DNA of 64,000 nt from Thermaurantimonas sp046299575 (GCF_046299575.1 NZ_JBKBHX010000002.1:496001-560000); one strand, 5' to 3'. Positions 43,962 to 53,619 are shown, counted from the stretch's first letter. Numbers and translations are program-made. The notes: generated by a model not told the origin, from the sequence alone.

Positions 43962-44553
43962 AGTTAATAGATAAAAGTTGCGGAAAGTTTTCTATTATAA
44001 TAGAACTTTTTGAAGCGATTAATTGAAATAATTTAAGACCTGCTGCTACCGAAATACTATCTCTAATTTCACCGTTTAAAACTAAAGAAATAAACTCTTC
44101 AACTTTTATTTTTTTAATTTCAAGCAGTTCTGTTTCATCGTTATCAGTACTAAAAAAAGTTAAATCTCCAGCAAGAAAAATATATGATATTTCATCTGTT
44201 GCACTATTGCTAAGATCTAGCTCTTGAATTAAAAACCACTTATTAGCAACTGCACCAATTTCCTCTTTTAACTCTCGCTTTGCACTTTCTAAGACATCTT
44301 CATCTTCTGGTCCGCCACCTTCGGGAATTTCCCATGAATTTCTGTTAAGTGGATATCTATATTGACCAACAATATATGTATAACCTCCATCATCTATAGG
44401 TACAATCCCTATTGCAAAATTTTTAAAATGAACCAAACCATAAATTCCCTTACCTCCATTTGGATTTATAATATCTCGATGATGTACCCTTATCCATTTA
44501 TTTTCATAGACTATTTTATCGTTTAAAGTAGTCCAGGGATTATCACTGCTCAT
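43948..44553 (-). CDS. Nudix hydrolase (ADP-ribose pyrophosphatase-like)
   Basis: A 201-residue Nudix enzyme. The box fits Gx5Ex7REUxEExGU exactly: G-G-G-P-E-D-E then V-L-E-S-A-K-R-E-L-K-E-E-I-G. The preceding Y-R-Y-P and W-E-I-P-E-G-G are typical of ADP-sugar pyrophosphatases. It hydrolyses a nucleoside diphosphate linked to another moiety; ADP-ribose or a nucleotide sugar is a guess. It is translationally coupled (ATGA) to the MORN-type gene upstream. Confidence 0.92.
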   Translation of the reverse strand: MSSDNPWTTLNDKIVYENKWIRVHHRDIINPNGGKGIYGLVHFKNFAIGIVPIDDGGYTYIVGQYRYPLNRNSWEIPEGGGPEDEDVLESAKRELKEEIGAVANKWFLIQELDLSNSATDEISYIFLAGDLTFFSTDNDETELLEIKKIKVEEFISLVLNGEIRDSISVAAGLKLFQLIASKSSIIIENFPQLLSINFNRL

Positions 44554-46166
44554 AAGGTTATTTTTACTCCGTTATATTTTTTTTCTACGTCATTTTTGTA
44601 TTCAATAGTAAGATATTTATTTCCATTTTGATCATAAAAGGACCATATACCTTCACGCTTACCTAAAATATAGTAACCACTTATCATTTTTTTTCCATTA
44701 GGATAGTAAACTGTATAACTTCCATTCAATAAGCCATTTTCGTAAAAAATTTCCGATTTTATCTTATCATCGTTGTAAAATGTCAACCATTTACCGCTTT
44801 TTAAATCGTTTATATATAGACCTTTTTCAGTAAAATTATTAATTGATAAAAACCAAGAACCGTTTAATAATCCCTCTTCATAATAAGCTTCTTTTATCAA
44901 ATTTCCATCACAATCAAATTCTCTGAGTACTCCATCTTCTTTTCCATTAATAAAATAGACTTCTTTCAAAATTTTTCCATTAATGCAATACGTCAACCAC
45001 TTGCCATTCAACAAATCTCTTTTGTACTCGCCAATTTCTTGAATGGATCCATCAGGAAAATAGTATTCCCAAATTCCTTCTTTTAAGTCGTTTAGAAATT
45101 CTCCTTTTGAATAAAGACTACCATCGGGATAATAAAATTGCCATAATCCAATCTTGCGTCCATTAGAATCAAGCTTACCTTCTGATAAAAGGCTTCCATT
45201 TTCTGAAAACATTCTGGTATATAAATATTTACCATTTACATCATAAAAAGTATGTTTTCCTATAGGAATAGAATCCTGAATAAATAAACCTTCCTGTTTT
45301 ATTAAAAAAGTATTTTCATGATACCTTTTTAAATAATTTACTTTAGCTTTATTTGAATTATCAATTAACGAATCATTTATCCAAGTTTCAATTTTTAATA
45401 TTTCACCAGAAGGACTAAAGAATTTAAATTGACCATTTTTTTTGCCATTCTTATAAAATCCTTCTAATCTTCTTTTATAATCTGGGTAAAATTCCATATA
45501 TATTCCTTCGAGGAATCCAAAATTGTTTTTCCTATTAACTAGTAATTTTTTTAATAAAATTCCATCCTTGTATGAAAGCACCGAAATAATTGTTCCAAAA
45601 GAATCAAATTCATAAGCATCACCATTTTCTAAACCATTTACATAATGATACATAAAACTTTTTTTACCATTATTATATATAACTCTCACACCATTTAGTA
45701 CATTATTTATATAAAATGAGGAATCGACCAATTGGCCATTTTCAAACAATAACGAGGGTCCATGTTTATTTCCGTTCGAATAATTTATTTTTGAGCGTAA
45801 ATTTCCAAGAGAATCATAAAAATACCATATTCCGTCTAATAAATAGTTTATACGGTTTCCTTCACTTTTTTTAACTCCATTTTCATAATAATTTATCCAA
45901 TATCCATCTGGCACATTATTTCTAACAAAGCCTTTGCTTGCTATTGCTCCATTTTGATAATACAATATAACTGGTACAAGGCTATCACTACTCTGACCTT
46001 TCAACAAGAACCAATTAACAACAATGAATAATGATAGAATGAATCTTTTAGTTTTTTTTGTTGTTATTATTAAATTGTTAATTCTGTGTAAAAAAAATAT
46101 TTCCAAAACTTTGAAATTTGGTTTATCAAATATAAATAAAACAAAATTAACAGTCCGTTCATTCAA
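44550..46166 (-). CDS. MORN/YwqK-type repeat protein, exported
   Basis: A 538-residue protein built almost wholly of ~22-residue beta-hairpin repeats (G-x-W-x-x-Y/F-Y-x-x-G-x-x-x-x-x-x-Y and variants) from about residue 65 to the end, about 18 copies. This is the YwqK/MORN pattern. A hydrophobic signal-like segment lies at about 42-56, preceded by a long N-terminal stretch; the real start could be further in. Bacillus YwqK is an antitoxin of an LXG toxin, but no toxin gene is seen here. Very AT-rich. It is coupled to the Nudix gene. Confidence 0.85.
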   Translation of the reverse strand: MNERTVNFVLFIFDKPNFKVLEIFFLHRINNLIITTKKTKRFILSLFIVVNWFLLKGQSSDSLVPVILYYQNGAIASKGFVRNNVPDGYWINYYENGVKKSEGNRINYLLDGIWYFYDSLGNLRSKINYSNGNKHGPSLLFENGQLVDSSFYINNVLNGVRVIYNNGKKSFMYHYVNGLENGDAYEFDSFGTIISVLSYKDGILLKKLLVNRKNNFGFLEGIYMEFYPDYKRRLEGFYKNGKKNGQFKFFSPSGEILKIETWINDSLIDNSNKAKVNYLKRYHENTFLIKQEGLFIQDSIPIGKHTFYDVNGKYLYTRMFSENGSLLSEGKLDSNGRKIGLWQFYYPDGSLYSKGEFLNDLKEGIWEYYFPDGSIQEIGEYKRDLLNGKWLTYCINGKILKEVYFINGKEDGVLREFDCDGNLIKEAYYEEGLLNGSWFLSINNFTEKGLYINDLKSGKWLTFYNDDKIKSEIFYENGLLNGSYTVYYPNGKKMISGYYILGKREGIWSFYDQNGNKYLTIEYKNDVEKKYNGVKITL

Positions 46167-46405
46167 AGTTTCCTGAATATCAGGAGGATTTTAAAAATAT
46201 CAACAATAGTTAGTCTTTGAATTAACGTAATGCTTTGAATTATTTTTTTTGGTCCTACTGTCGAATAAAAACATCTGTATATAACAGCGTATCGTAATAA
46301 TTTATGAAAAGAATAGTTTGCACCAGTGCATTTTTTATCATATTAAATAAAACAAGCATTCAAACAAAATTATTTTCTAAAAGTTACTCTGACTTATTAA
46401 CATAC

Positions 46406-46413
46406 TATCTTTG
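46406..46413 (+). promoter_or_regulatory. Candidate -7 box (TATCTTTG) of rpiB
   Basis: TATCTTTG, 17 nt before the rpiB GTG. Just downstream, TTCACGTGAAAC (46426-46437) overlaps the start codon and matches the core of the parS consensus (see findings). Confidence 0.5.
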
Positions 46414-46430
46414 TAAAAACTAACATTCAC

Positions 46431-46853
46431 GTGAAACTCGCCATTGCTTCAGACCATGCAGGTTATGAATTGAAAGAATTCCTAAAGAATAATTTAGCTG
46501 AATATCAAATTATAGACATTGGATGTTTTAGTTCCGAAAGTGTCGATTACCCTGATTACGGTCATCAGCTTGCAGAGCTTGTAGAAAAGGGTGAAGTTTC
46601 TTATGGAATTGCCATTTGTGGGAGTGGTAATGGTATTAATATGACAGTAAACAAACATCAAGGTATTAGAGGTGCGCTATGCTGGGATGTAGAAATCGCT
46701 CATCTTGCAAAAGCTCACAACGATGCTAACATCATTTCTTTGCCTGCTCGATTTTTATCAAAAGAAAAAGCTCTTGATTTGGTTCGTATTTTCTTACAAA
46801 CTCCTTTTGAAGGAGGAAGGCATTTGAACAGAATTAAAAAAATACCTTGTTGA
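46431..46853 (+). CDS. rpiB: Ribose-5-phosphate isomerase B
   Basis: Pentose phosphate isomerase (140 residues) starting with GTG. D8-H9-A-G-Y-E opens the protein; the catalytic Cys is C63 in A-I-C-G-S-G-N-G, with V-N-K-H and the A-H-N-D-A-N segment conserved. Length is normal. The gene is isolated, with a 264-nt AT-rich leader region separating it from the divergent MORN-type gene, and faces the convergent DUF3298 gene 3 nt downstream. Confidence 0.95.
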   Translation: MKLAIASDHAGYELKEFLKNNLAEYQIIDIGCFSSESVDYPDYGHQLAELVEKGEVSYGIAICGSGNGINMTVNKHQGIRGALCWDVEIAHLAKAHNDANIISLPARFLSKEKALDLVRIFLQTPFEGGRHLNRIKKIPC

Positions 46854-46856
46854 TAA

Positions 46857-47687
46857 TTACGTTTTTTGTGCTTTTTGTAAAATATTCAGAATGATTTCAG
46901 ACTTGATGAATGGTCTGATTGCTTGTAAATCTACTTCAAAATCAACTATGCCTTCTGAATAAGGTGCAATTTCGTATGGGTTGTAGAAAAACTTAATTTT
47001 TGTATCAGTAATAGTAAAGTTATCAGGAATAAAAAATTCATTATCTGCTATAAAATAAATTGTGTTTTCATATGATACATTATCACCTATACCCTTTGCC
47101 TTTCTGAAGTATTTTTCACAGATCTTTACTAAATTATCGTTTACGATCAAAACACTGTCAAGTTTTAAGCGATTTCCATTATAAAGATTGTAATTCAATA
47201 TTTTAGAAGTTTCTATACCATGTGCTCCACCTCTGAATGTGTATGAATACATATCGATACTGAGCAATCCATTTTTGTTGTAAAGAACATTAAGAGTATA
47301 AGTCGTTTCCCAGGGTAAATCGTAATCAGGAAATTCTTTTAATAAGTTTCTGTATTCTTCAATTAAAATATCAACCAATTCATCTAAATTTTTAGCAGTT
47401 GATGTTTCATCGCCTTCGTGATAAAGAATTTCTTTTTCGATGTCTAATTCGATGTTTACAGCTACCTTGTCGCTAACTCCCGATTTAATGTCTAGTGTTT
47501 GTATTTTAATCGTCATACAAGGACTTAAATCTGAAGAACAATCTCCAATTTGCTTTTCTCGATTTTTAATGGAATACTGAATTGAATCAATGTTTTGGTT
47601 AGAAAATCCTGACGATCCGTCTTCGTATTGACAAGAAATAATATTGAAGATGAATGCAACAAAAAGAAATGAAATGAGTAATCTCAT
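46857..47687 (-). CDS. DUF3298 (RsiV C-terminal-like) lipoprotein
   Basis: A 276-residue lipoprotein: the signal has lipobox N-I-I-S-C. The mature part carries a DUF4163-like N-terminal half and DUF3298 C-terminal half, with G-G-A-H-G-I-E near 165 and Y-E-I-A-P-Y-S-E-G-I at about 248-257, the diagnostic motif of DUF3298. In Bacillus RsiV this domain binds lysozyme and inhibits a sigma factor; no sigma factor is in the neighbourhood, so that role is not supported here. Probably surface- or periplasm-anchored. Confidence 0.88.
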   Translation of the reverse strand: MRLLISFLFVAFIFNIISCQYEDGSSGFSNQNIDSIQYSIKNREKQIGDCSSDLSPCMTIKIQTLDIKSGVSDKVAVNIELDIEKEILYHEGDETSTAKNLDELVDILIEEYRNLLKEFPDYDLPWETTYTLNVLYNKNGLLSIDMYSYTFRGGAHGIETSKILNYNLYNGNRLKLDSVLIVNDNLVKICEKYFRKAKGIGDNVSYENTIYFIADNEFFIPDNFTITDTKIKFFYNPYEIAPYSEGIVDFEVDLQAIRPFIKSEIILNILQKAQKT

Positions 47688-47748
47688 TTGTTAGGCTATT
47701 TAAGTGCTAAAGTACACAAATGGTAAACATATGTAGAATTTTTCCTTA

Positions 47749-48870
47749 TTATTCTTCAGCTAAAATAGCTTCTTTTAATATTTCAGCTCCAGTAATTACG
47801 ATTGGATAACCCGATATCTGATCTGAATCGATGATAAAGTTTGATGAATTTCTTTTTATTACTTGTACGGGGATAAGCTTAAAAGTGGAATTACTAATTT
47901 GAATGAAAATGTACTCTTTATCATCAAATATAAACAAACTACTTCTAGGAATCAAATAACCAGATATAGAGTCAGAAAATGCAAGAGCTGAAACTGATTC
48001 ACCAACGATTAAATTTTGTGATTTATCCTTCGGATGACAATGTATAACAATCGATTTTGTGTCGTTTTCAATAAAAGAAGAAATATTAATCACTTCCGCT
48101 TCTTTTAAAGTGTTGTCAGACATGGTTTTAAAATAAATTGACTGAATGTTTTTTAAAGATGAATAGGTAGATGGGCTCACAAACACTTCAATATGCAAGT
48201 GTTCGCTATTCTGAATAGTAAATAAAAGAGTATTTGATTCAATGTAAGAACCTTGATTGATTAAAACACTTGATACGATTCCATTACTCGGTGAAAGGAT
48301 AATGACATCTGAATAAAGATTGCCATTTAAAATGTTTTTTGAATTAAAACCAAGTGAGGATATCAATTTTTCTTGTGCTGTGAATGCTGCTAATGATTGA
48401 AAATAAGCATTTTTAGCCATTTCAAAAGTTCTAACTGATGTTGCAGAATCTCTGAGTAATTGTTTTTGCCTTTCGTATTCTAAGGAATCGGTTTTTAATT
48501 GAATGTAATCACTTAAAAGTTTCTGTTGAATAGATAAGATTTCAGGATGTTTAATTCTGCAAAGAATATCCCCTTTTTTTACTTTTGATCCTTGGTAAAC
48601 GCGTACATCGTCGACAAATCCTTTTGTAAGTGAATAAACTGAAAAGACACTTTGAGGAGGAGCTAATACTATCCCATTCAATGAAATTGTATCGGAGTAA
48701 AAGTCTTTATCTATTTTACTCGCTGAAATAAATTTTAATTTAGTATCTTCATTAGAAAATTCTATCATTTCATTCAAAAGACTTTTTGATTCCTTTTGAA
48801 TCATTTCTTTATTCGAGCAGGAAAAAAGAGTAATTGAAAGATATGAAAGAAAAATTACATTAGATTTCAT
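47749..48870 (-). CDS. RND efflux periplasmic adaptor lipoprotein (CusB/CzcB-like)
   Basis: A 373-residue membrane-fusion protein. Signal with lipobox L-F-S-C; biotinyl-lipoyl halves around 90-115 (V-K-K-G-D-I-L-C-R-I) and 195-215 (S-P-S-N-G-I-V-S-S-V-L-I-N-Q-G-S), bracketing an alpha-hairpin (about 115-185); beta-barrel and membrane-proximal domains follow. It connects the pump to the outer-membrane factor. It overlaps the pump gene by 11 nt, giving order pump/OMF then adaptor. Confidence 0.9.
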   Translation of the reverse strand: MKSNVIFLSYLSITLFSCSNKEMIQKESKSLLNEMIEFSNEDTKLKFISASKIDKDFYSDTISLNGIVLAPPQSVFSVYSLTKGFVDDVRVYQGSKVKKGDILCRIKHPEILSIQQKLLSDYIQLKTDSLEYERQKQLLRDSATSVRTFEMAKNAYFQSLAAFTAQEKLISSLGFNSKNILNGNLYSDVIILSPSNGIVSSVLINQGSYIESNTLLFTIQNSEHLHIEVFVSPSTYSSLKNIQSIYFKTMSDNTLKEAEVINISSFIENDTKSIVIHCHPKDKSQNLIVGESVSALAFSDSISGYLIPRSSLFIFDDKEYIFIQISNSTFKLIPVQVIKRNSSNFIIDSDQISGYPIVITGAEILKEAILAEE

Positions 48871-51800
48871 CTGATAAAAAATTTAAATCGTTAAGGAGTA
48901 ATTGATACTGTAATAGGGTGTTTAAGTAATTAATTTCTGTAGCAGTGGAAAGAGAAATACTTTGCAAAAATTCAAAAACGGAAATGCTTCCATTTTTAAA
49001 TTCTGAAAAGGCAGTTGTTCTGATTTTTCGGCTGTATTGTTGCTGAAAATCTGCGTATTGTTGTAATTGATTTTGGAGCTCAATCAGAGATATTACCAAG
49101 CCTTTAACCTTGTTTTTAAGTTCGTTTTTTGAATATTCTGATTGTTTAATGGATTTTTCCCATTCAATCTGAGACTGTTTAATACGTGCTATAGTTGCAT
49201 GCGGAATCAAAGGAATTTGTATTCCGACCATCACTCCTTGAAAACTTCGAATACCGTCTAAGCTTTGATTGAAATAACCGACTTGTATGTCTGGCACAAA
49301 TGAACTCTTTTGAATGGATATGTTAGCTCTGGCGATTGCTTGTGATAGATCTAGATCTTTTATAAAAAATTCGGAAAGTTGAGGACTGTCTTTAATAAAA
49401 CGAATTGAAATAGAAGAATCAGCAACTGCAATTTGCGCTTGTGGATCAAGTCCAATAAGAGATTTAAGATCAGCTTCGTTTCGAGAAAGTTGAGCCAAAT
49501 AGGTTTTATATCGCAAGGAGGTTTCTCTATATCGACTTTCGAGTAACATGATGTCGAGAGGTTTCGCGGCACCACTTGCTCTTAGGGCTTCAAGAGAATT
49601 TTTAAGTTGTTCATATTGGTTATTCTCAAACTCAAAGAGTTGTAAGATCCATTTACTAATCAGCCATTGATACCAGGCCGCCGTGATATCGCGTATCAGG
49701 ACTTTTTTTGCGATCTCAAGTCTGTTTATGGATTGTTTTTGACTTAGTGTAGCTTTTTTGAATAATGTAAGCTGACGTCCGATAGAATGAATGTTTTGAA
49801 GTATTTCAACATTGTAGTCATTGAATTCGTAGTTGATTTGACCATATGTAAGCATAGCCGATGTTGCCCCAGGATCAAAAGCGGCAATTTTTTCGAGTCG
49901 GGCAATTTGAATGTCAGATTGGGCATTGAATATTAATGGATTGTTTTTTAAGCCCAATTGAATGACTTCTTCGAGTGTAAGTTTTTGAATCGGATTTTGA
50001 CCATTAGTTGTAAATGCGAATAGTAGTAGAATAATAGTTATTGGAGTTTTTCCAAAGAAGTTCCCTTTTTCATTTCTATAAAGTATAAAATAAGCAGAGG
50101 GCAGTACAAAAAGCGTTAAAAGTGTAGCAGTAATGAGTCCGCCAATCACTACCGTAGCCAAGGGGCGCTGCACTTCTGCTCCGGCGGAGGTACTAATAGC
50201 CATTGGTAAGAAACCCAATGCGGCAACGCTACCTGTCATAAGTACCGGTCTAAGTCGAGTTGAGCAGGCTTCGAGAAGGGTTTTCATCAAATCGTTATCC
50301 TGAATTTTTCGATGACGTTCGATAATGACCGACATCAGTACTACGCCGTTGAGCACAGCCACGCCAAAAAGAGCTATAAATCCAATGGCGGCCGAAATAC
50401 TGAAGGGCATGCTTCGCACAACCAAAGCAAGAACTCCACCTATAGAGGCCATTGGTACTACAGAGAAGATGAGAAGCGAAGATTTTATGCTATTAAATGC
50501 CATAAATAGGAGTAGTAAAATAATCATCAACACAAGAGGAAGTACCAATGTGAGCCGCTGCGTGGCGCGCTGCAGGTTTTCAAACTGCCCGCCATAGTCA
50601 AGCATTACACCCGGTGGAATTACAATGGATTGTTTGACGTGCTGCTCAATTTCGGCCACGACGGATTTTATATCTCTGCCTCGTACATTGATGCCGATTT
50701 CTACTTTTCGAAGTCCGCGCTCGCGAGAGATCTGACGGGTACCGCTGACTTCTTTTTCCACAGTTAGACTACTAAGCGAAAGGCTGTTTTTCTCTGATTT
50801 TACTGGAATAAGATGTAAGGGTAGATTAGATGTAGCAGAGTCCATCCGCACTACCACATCAAACTTTCGCTCGTTTTCATAAAGTTCGCTTGCCTTTACG
50901 CCAGCTACCAAACTTTGCACGGCTGTATTGATTTGGTCGATGTTAATACCAGAAGCGGAAGCCATTATGCGATTCATTTCAAATACGCGGATGGGTAGTC
51001 CGGTATTTCTTTCCAGTTTTACATCGGCGGCACCCTCAGTAACTGAGGCGATTTTGTAAATCTCTGCTGCTACCCTATTGAGTACAGTTCGGTCTTCACC
51101 CAATACTTTGATTGAGATATCTGATTTACTACCTGAAAGCAATTCGTTAAAACGCAGTTGAATGGGTTGTGAAAATTCAAGCTGAATGCCTGGCAGGGTG
51201 TTTTCGAGCTTCGACTTCATAGCCTCCATGAGTTCGTCCTTTGTTTTAGCGGATACCCAAATTTTCTTTGGTTTGAGGATGATAATGATATCCGCTTCTT
51301 CGATGGCCATGGGATCGGTGGGCACCTCCGGTGCACCGATTTTAGATACGACGTGTTTGACTTCCGGAAAATTTTCTAATAGGGTCTTCTCAATATTTGT
51401 GGTGGTTTGAATCATTTTATCTAACGAAGAGCCCGGTTCAATAAGGACTTGCAGAGCAAGGTCGCCTTCCTCGAGGCTGGGGATGAATTCGGCGCCTCTG
51501 TTTAGCAGTATGACTACTGCTGTTACGAAGAGTAGAACAGCTGTTGTAACGGTAGCCTTGGCATGGTGAAGAATTCGGTGTAAATATTTGGTGTAAAATA
51601 TTTCTAACTTCTTGTGCAGAAGTTCAGAAAAGGGCAAATGCTTGTCATTAGGCTTTAACCATAGGGCACAAAGCATGGGTACATATGTAATGGATAAAAT
51701 AAAAGAGCCGATAAGCGCAAAAGAAATAGTCAATACCATGGGTTTAAACATCTTCCCCTCAACCCCTTCGAAAGCTAAAACTGGAAGCAACACTAGCAGA

Positions 51801-53164
51801 ATGATGGCAATACCAAAAATTGCCTTGCTGTAGATGCTGGCTGTATGGTCGGATAGATCTTTTTTAAAGGAAAAAGAAGAGGTATAAAAATTTGGCTTTC
51901 GCAATTCGAAGAAGTGAATCACTCCTTCGGTCACGATCACAGCCCCATCCACGATAATGCCAAAATCGATGGCGCCGAGCGACATTAGATTAGCCGAAAC
52001 ACCTGCCAGTCGCATCATGCTAAACGCGAAAAGCATCGAGAGAGGTATAATGCTGGCCGTTATCAGAGCCGCCTTTATGCTTCCCAAAAAAATCACCAAT
52101 ACCACAACTACTATAATAGCACCTTCGGTCAGATTTTTTATGACGGTGTCGATGGTGCGACCTATGAGCTCTGATCGGTCGAGAAATGGTTCAATTGAAA
52201 CACCTGGTGGCAAAAGGCTTTGTACTTTTGCTATGCGCTCGTGAACATTTTTCAACACTTTCGATGAACTTTGGTCCTTGAGCATCATAGTGATTCCGCC
52301 CACTACTTCCCCTTTGCCATCCATCGTAGTGGCGCCATAGCGCATGGCATGGCCGGGACGCACATCGGCCACTTGAGAGAGTAGCACTACAGTGTTGCCG
52401 CGCATGCCGACAGGAATGTTTTGCAAATCACGTTCGTTGCGAGCACGACCATCGCTTTTGAGGTACACAGCGTTAGGCCCGGCAGCTACGTAACCACTGC
52501 CTGCGCTGGCATTATTTGATCGGATGGCCTGCACCAGATCATCTACCGAAAAGTTGTATTGCATCAGTAATTCGGGCCTATAGGCCACTTCGTATTGCTT
52601 TACATATCCGCCTAATGAGGAGATATCAATGACACCTTCGATGCCGGCCAGATATTTTTTCACTATCCAATCCTGAATGGTGCGCAGATCGTAAAGCGAA
52701 TATTGATGCTTGTACGCCGGGTCGACTCGAAGAACGTACTGATAAATCTCACCCAATCCTGTGGTGATGGGCAGCATTTCGGGCTTTCCGTATTCGATGG
52801 GAATTTCATCACTCAGTATGTTGAGCTGTTCGCCGATAAGCTGGCGACAGCGCATAATGTCGCGATGCTCTTCAAAGACGACCGTGATTACGCTTAAGCC
52901 ATACCGAGTGATGCTGCGCAGCTCCACTACTCCAGGCAGGTTAGCCATTTTGCGCTCGACCGGGGCGGTGATGAAGTATTCCACCTCTTCAGCTGAAAGG
53001 GCAGGCGAAAAAGTGACAATCTGAACTTGATTGTTAGTAATATCGGGTACGGCATCGAGTGGCAGTTGGAGCATCGACCACACACCCCATATTACGAGCA
53101 GCACTACACCGGCGCTAATTAAAATGGGATTAAAGACGCTGAAATGGATAATTTTGCGAATCAT
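48860..53164 (-). CDS. Heavy-metal RND pump fused to TolC-like outer-membrane factor (CzcA/CusA-OMF)
   Basis: A 1,434-residue fusion. Residues 1 to about 1030 are an HME-type RND pump with twelve membrane segments; the proton-relay helix reads D-F-G-I-I-V-D-G-A-V-I near 400-410, closer to the divalent-cation (Zn/Co/Cd) CzcA class than to the Cu/Ag CusA class, whose motif I recall as different. From about 1039 a second signal-like helix (T-P-I-T-I-I-L-L-L-F) and an ~375-residue TolC/OEP domain follow (starts L-T-L-E-E-V-I-Q-L-G; ends L-L-L-N-D-L-N). This pump-OMF fusion is known in Bacteroidota. Metal specificity is inferred. Confidence 0.92.
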   Translation of the reverse strand: MIRKIIHFSVFNPILISAGVVLLVIWGVWSMLQLPLDAVPDITNNQVQIVTFSPALSAEEVEYFITAPVERKMANLPGVVELRSITRYGLSVITVVFEEHRDIMRCRQLIGEQLNILSDEIPIEYGKPEMLPITTGLGEIYQYVLRVDPAYKHQYSLYDLRTIQDWIVKKYLAGIEGVIDISSLGGYVKQYEVAYRPELLMQYNFSVDDLVQAIRSNNASAGSGYVAAGPNAVYLKSDGRARNERDLQNIPVGMRGNTVVLLSQVADVRPGHAMRYGATTMDGKGEVVGGITMMLKDQSSSKVLKNVHERIAKVQSLLPPGVSIEPFLDRSELIGRTIDTVIKNLTEGAIIVVVVLVIFLGSIKAALITASIIPLSMLFAFSMMRLAGVSANLMSLGAIDFGIIVDGAVIVTEGVIHFFELRKPNFYTSSFSFKKDLSDHTASIYSKAIFGIAIILLVLLPVLAFEGVEGKMFKPMVLTISFALIGSFILSITYVPMLCALWLKPNDKHLPFSELLHKKLEIFYTKYLHRILHHAKATVTTAVLLFVTAVVILLNRGAEFIPSLEEGDLALQVLIEPGSSLDKMIQTTTNIEKTLLENFPEVKHVVSKIGAPEVPTDPMAIEEADIIIILKPKKIWVSAKTKDELMEAMKSKLENTLPGIQLEFSQPIQLRFNELLSGSKSDISIKVLGEDRTVLNRVAAEIYKIASVTEGAADVKLERNTGLPIRVFEMNRIMASASGINIDQINTAVQSLVAGVKASELYENERKFDVVVRMDSATSNLPLHLIPVKSEKNSLSLSSLTVEKEVSGTRQISRERGLRKVEIGINVRGRDIKSVVAEIEQHVKQSIVIPPGVMLDYGGQFENLQRATQRLTLVLPLVLMIILLLLFMAFNSIKSSLLIFSVVPMASIGGVLALVVRSMPFSISAAIGFIALFGVAVLNGVVLMSVIIERHRKIQDNDLMKTLLEACSTRLRPVLMTGSVAALGFLPMAISTSAGAEVQRPLATVVIGGLITATLLTLFVLPSAYFILYRNEKGNFFGKTPITIILLLFAFTTNGQNPIQKLTLEEVIQLGLKNNPLIFNAQSDIQIARLEKIAAFDPGATSAMLTYGQINYEFNDYNVEILQNIHSIGRQLTLFKKATLSQKQSINRLEIAKKVLIRDITAAWYQWLISKWILQLFEFENNQYEQLKNSLEALRASGAAKPLDIMLLESRYRETSLRYKTYLAQLSRNEADLKSLIGLDPQAQIAVADSSISIRFIKDSPQLSEFFIKDLDLSQAIARANISIQKSSFVPDIQVGYFNQSLDGIRSFQGVMVGIQIPLIPHATIARIKQSQIEWEKSIKQSEYSKNELKNKVKGLVISLIELQNQLQQYADFQQQYSRKIRTTAFSEFKNGSISVFEFLQSISLSTATEINYLNTLLQYQLLLNDLNFLSDEI

Positions 53165-53224
53165 AATCAGTAAAACCGATAAATTTTTAAGAATTAAAAA
53201 TTGATTAGAGACCCAGAAGAAGAT

Positions 53225-53614
53225 TTATCCCAAAAATGGCGGGCCTCTGAAACAGATAGCGTTGATTAAAAAATAGAACGGAAGTCGCTCTTCATAAAAA
53301 ATAATATATCCAGGAGTAAGCAGCCAAAGGTATTCGAATGTAAGTGTAGGTTCTGGTAAAAATACAGCAGCTAAAAGCTTAAAGCACTTGTAAGAAGAGT
53401 TATTTTTAAAATTGTCTAAGTGATTTTCACCGATGTCGAAGGAAAAAATGCGCTTCAGAAATTCAAAGATGTCTTTCGGAGTTTCGGAGGATGGTTTTTC
53501 AAAAAAGTGATTTTCAGTAGTGGAGGGATGAAAGCAGTGCTCGTGCGGCAGCATAGAGTGCAGGTGCATCACCAGCAAAGCCACCCAAAGGAGTATATTA
53601 CGCACCCATTTCAT
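53225..53614 (-). CDS. Small His-rich exported protein upstream of metal pump
   Basis: A 129-residue protein from ATG 53614 (a GTG at 53617 is also in frame). It has an N-terminal hydrophobic segment (about 4-19) followed immediately by H-L-H-S-M-L-P-H-E-H-C-F-H, a dense His/Cys cluster that could bind a metal ion. Two further hydrophobic stretches are near 75-95 and 105-125. I do not recognise a named family, but small His-rich proteins commonly precede RND metal pumps in Bacteroidota. It is first in the operon; the pump begins 60 nt later. Confidence 0.7.
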   Translation of the reverse strand: MKWVRNILLWVALLVMHLHSMLPHEHCFHPSTTENHFFEKPSSETPKDIFEFLKRIFSFDIGENHLDNFKNNSSYKCFKLLAAVFLPEPTLTFEYLWLLTPGYIIFYEERLPFYFLINAICFRGPPFLG

Positions 53615-53619
53615 CACTA

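Noticed and set aside
44550..46166. Toxin-antitoxin system based on YwqK similarity
   Set aside because: No toxin gene nearby; repeat count and signal-like segment do not suggest an antitoxin.
48860..53164. Two adjacent genes (pump and outer-membrane factor) misjoined by a sequencing error
   Set aside because: One uninterrupted frame across the joint and the same fusion is known in Bacteroidota.
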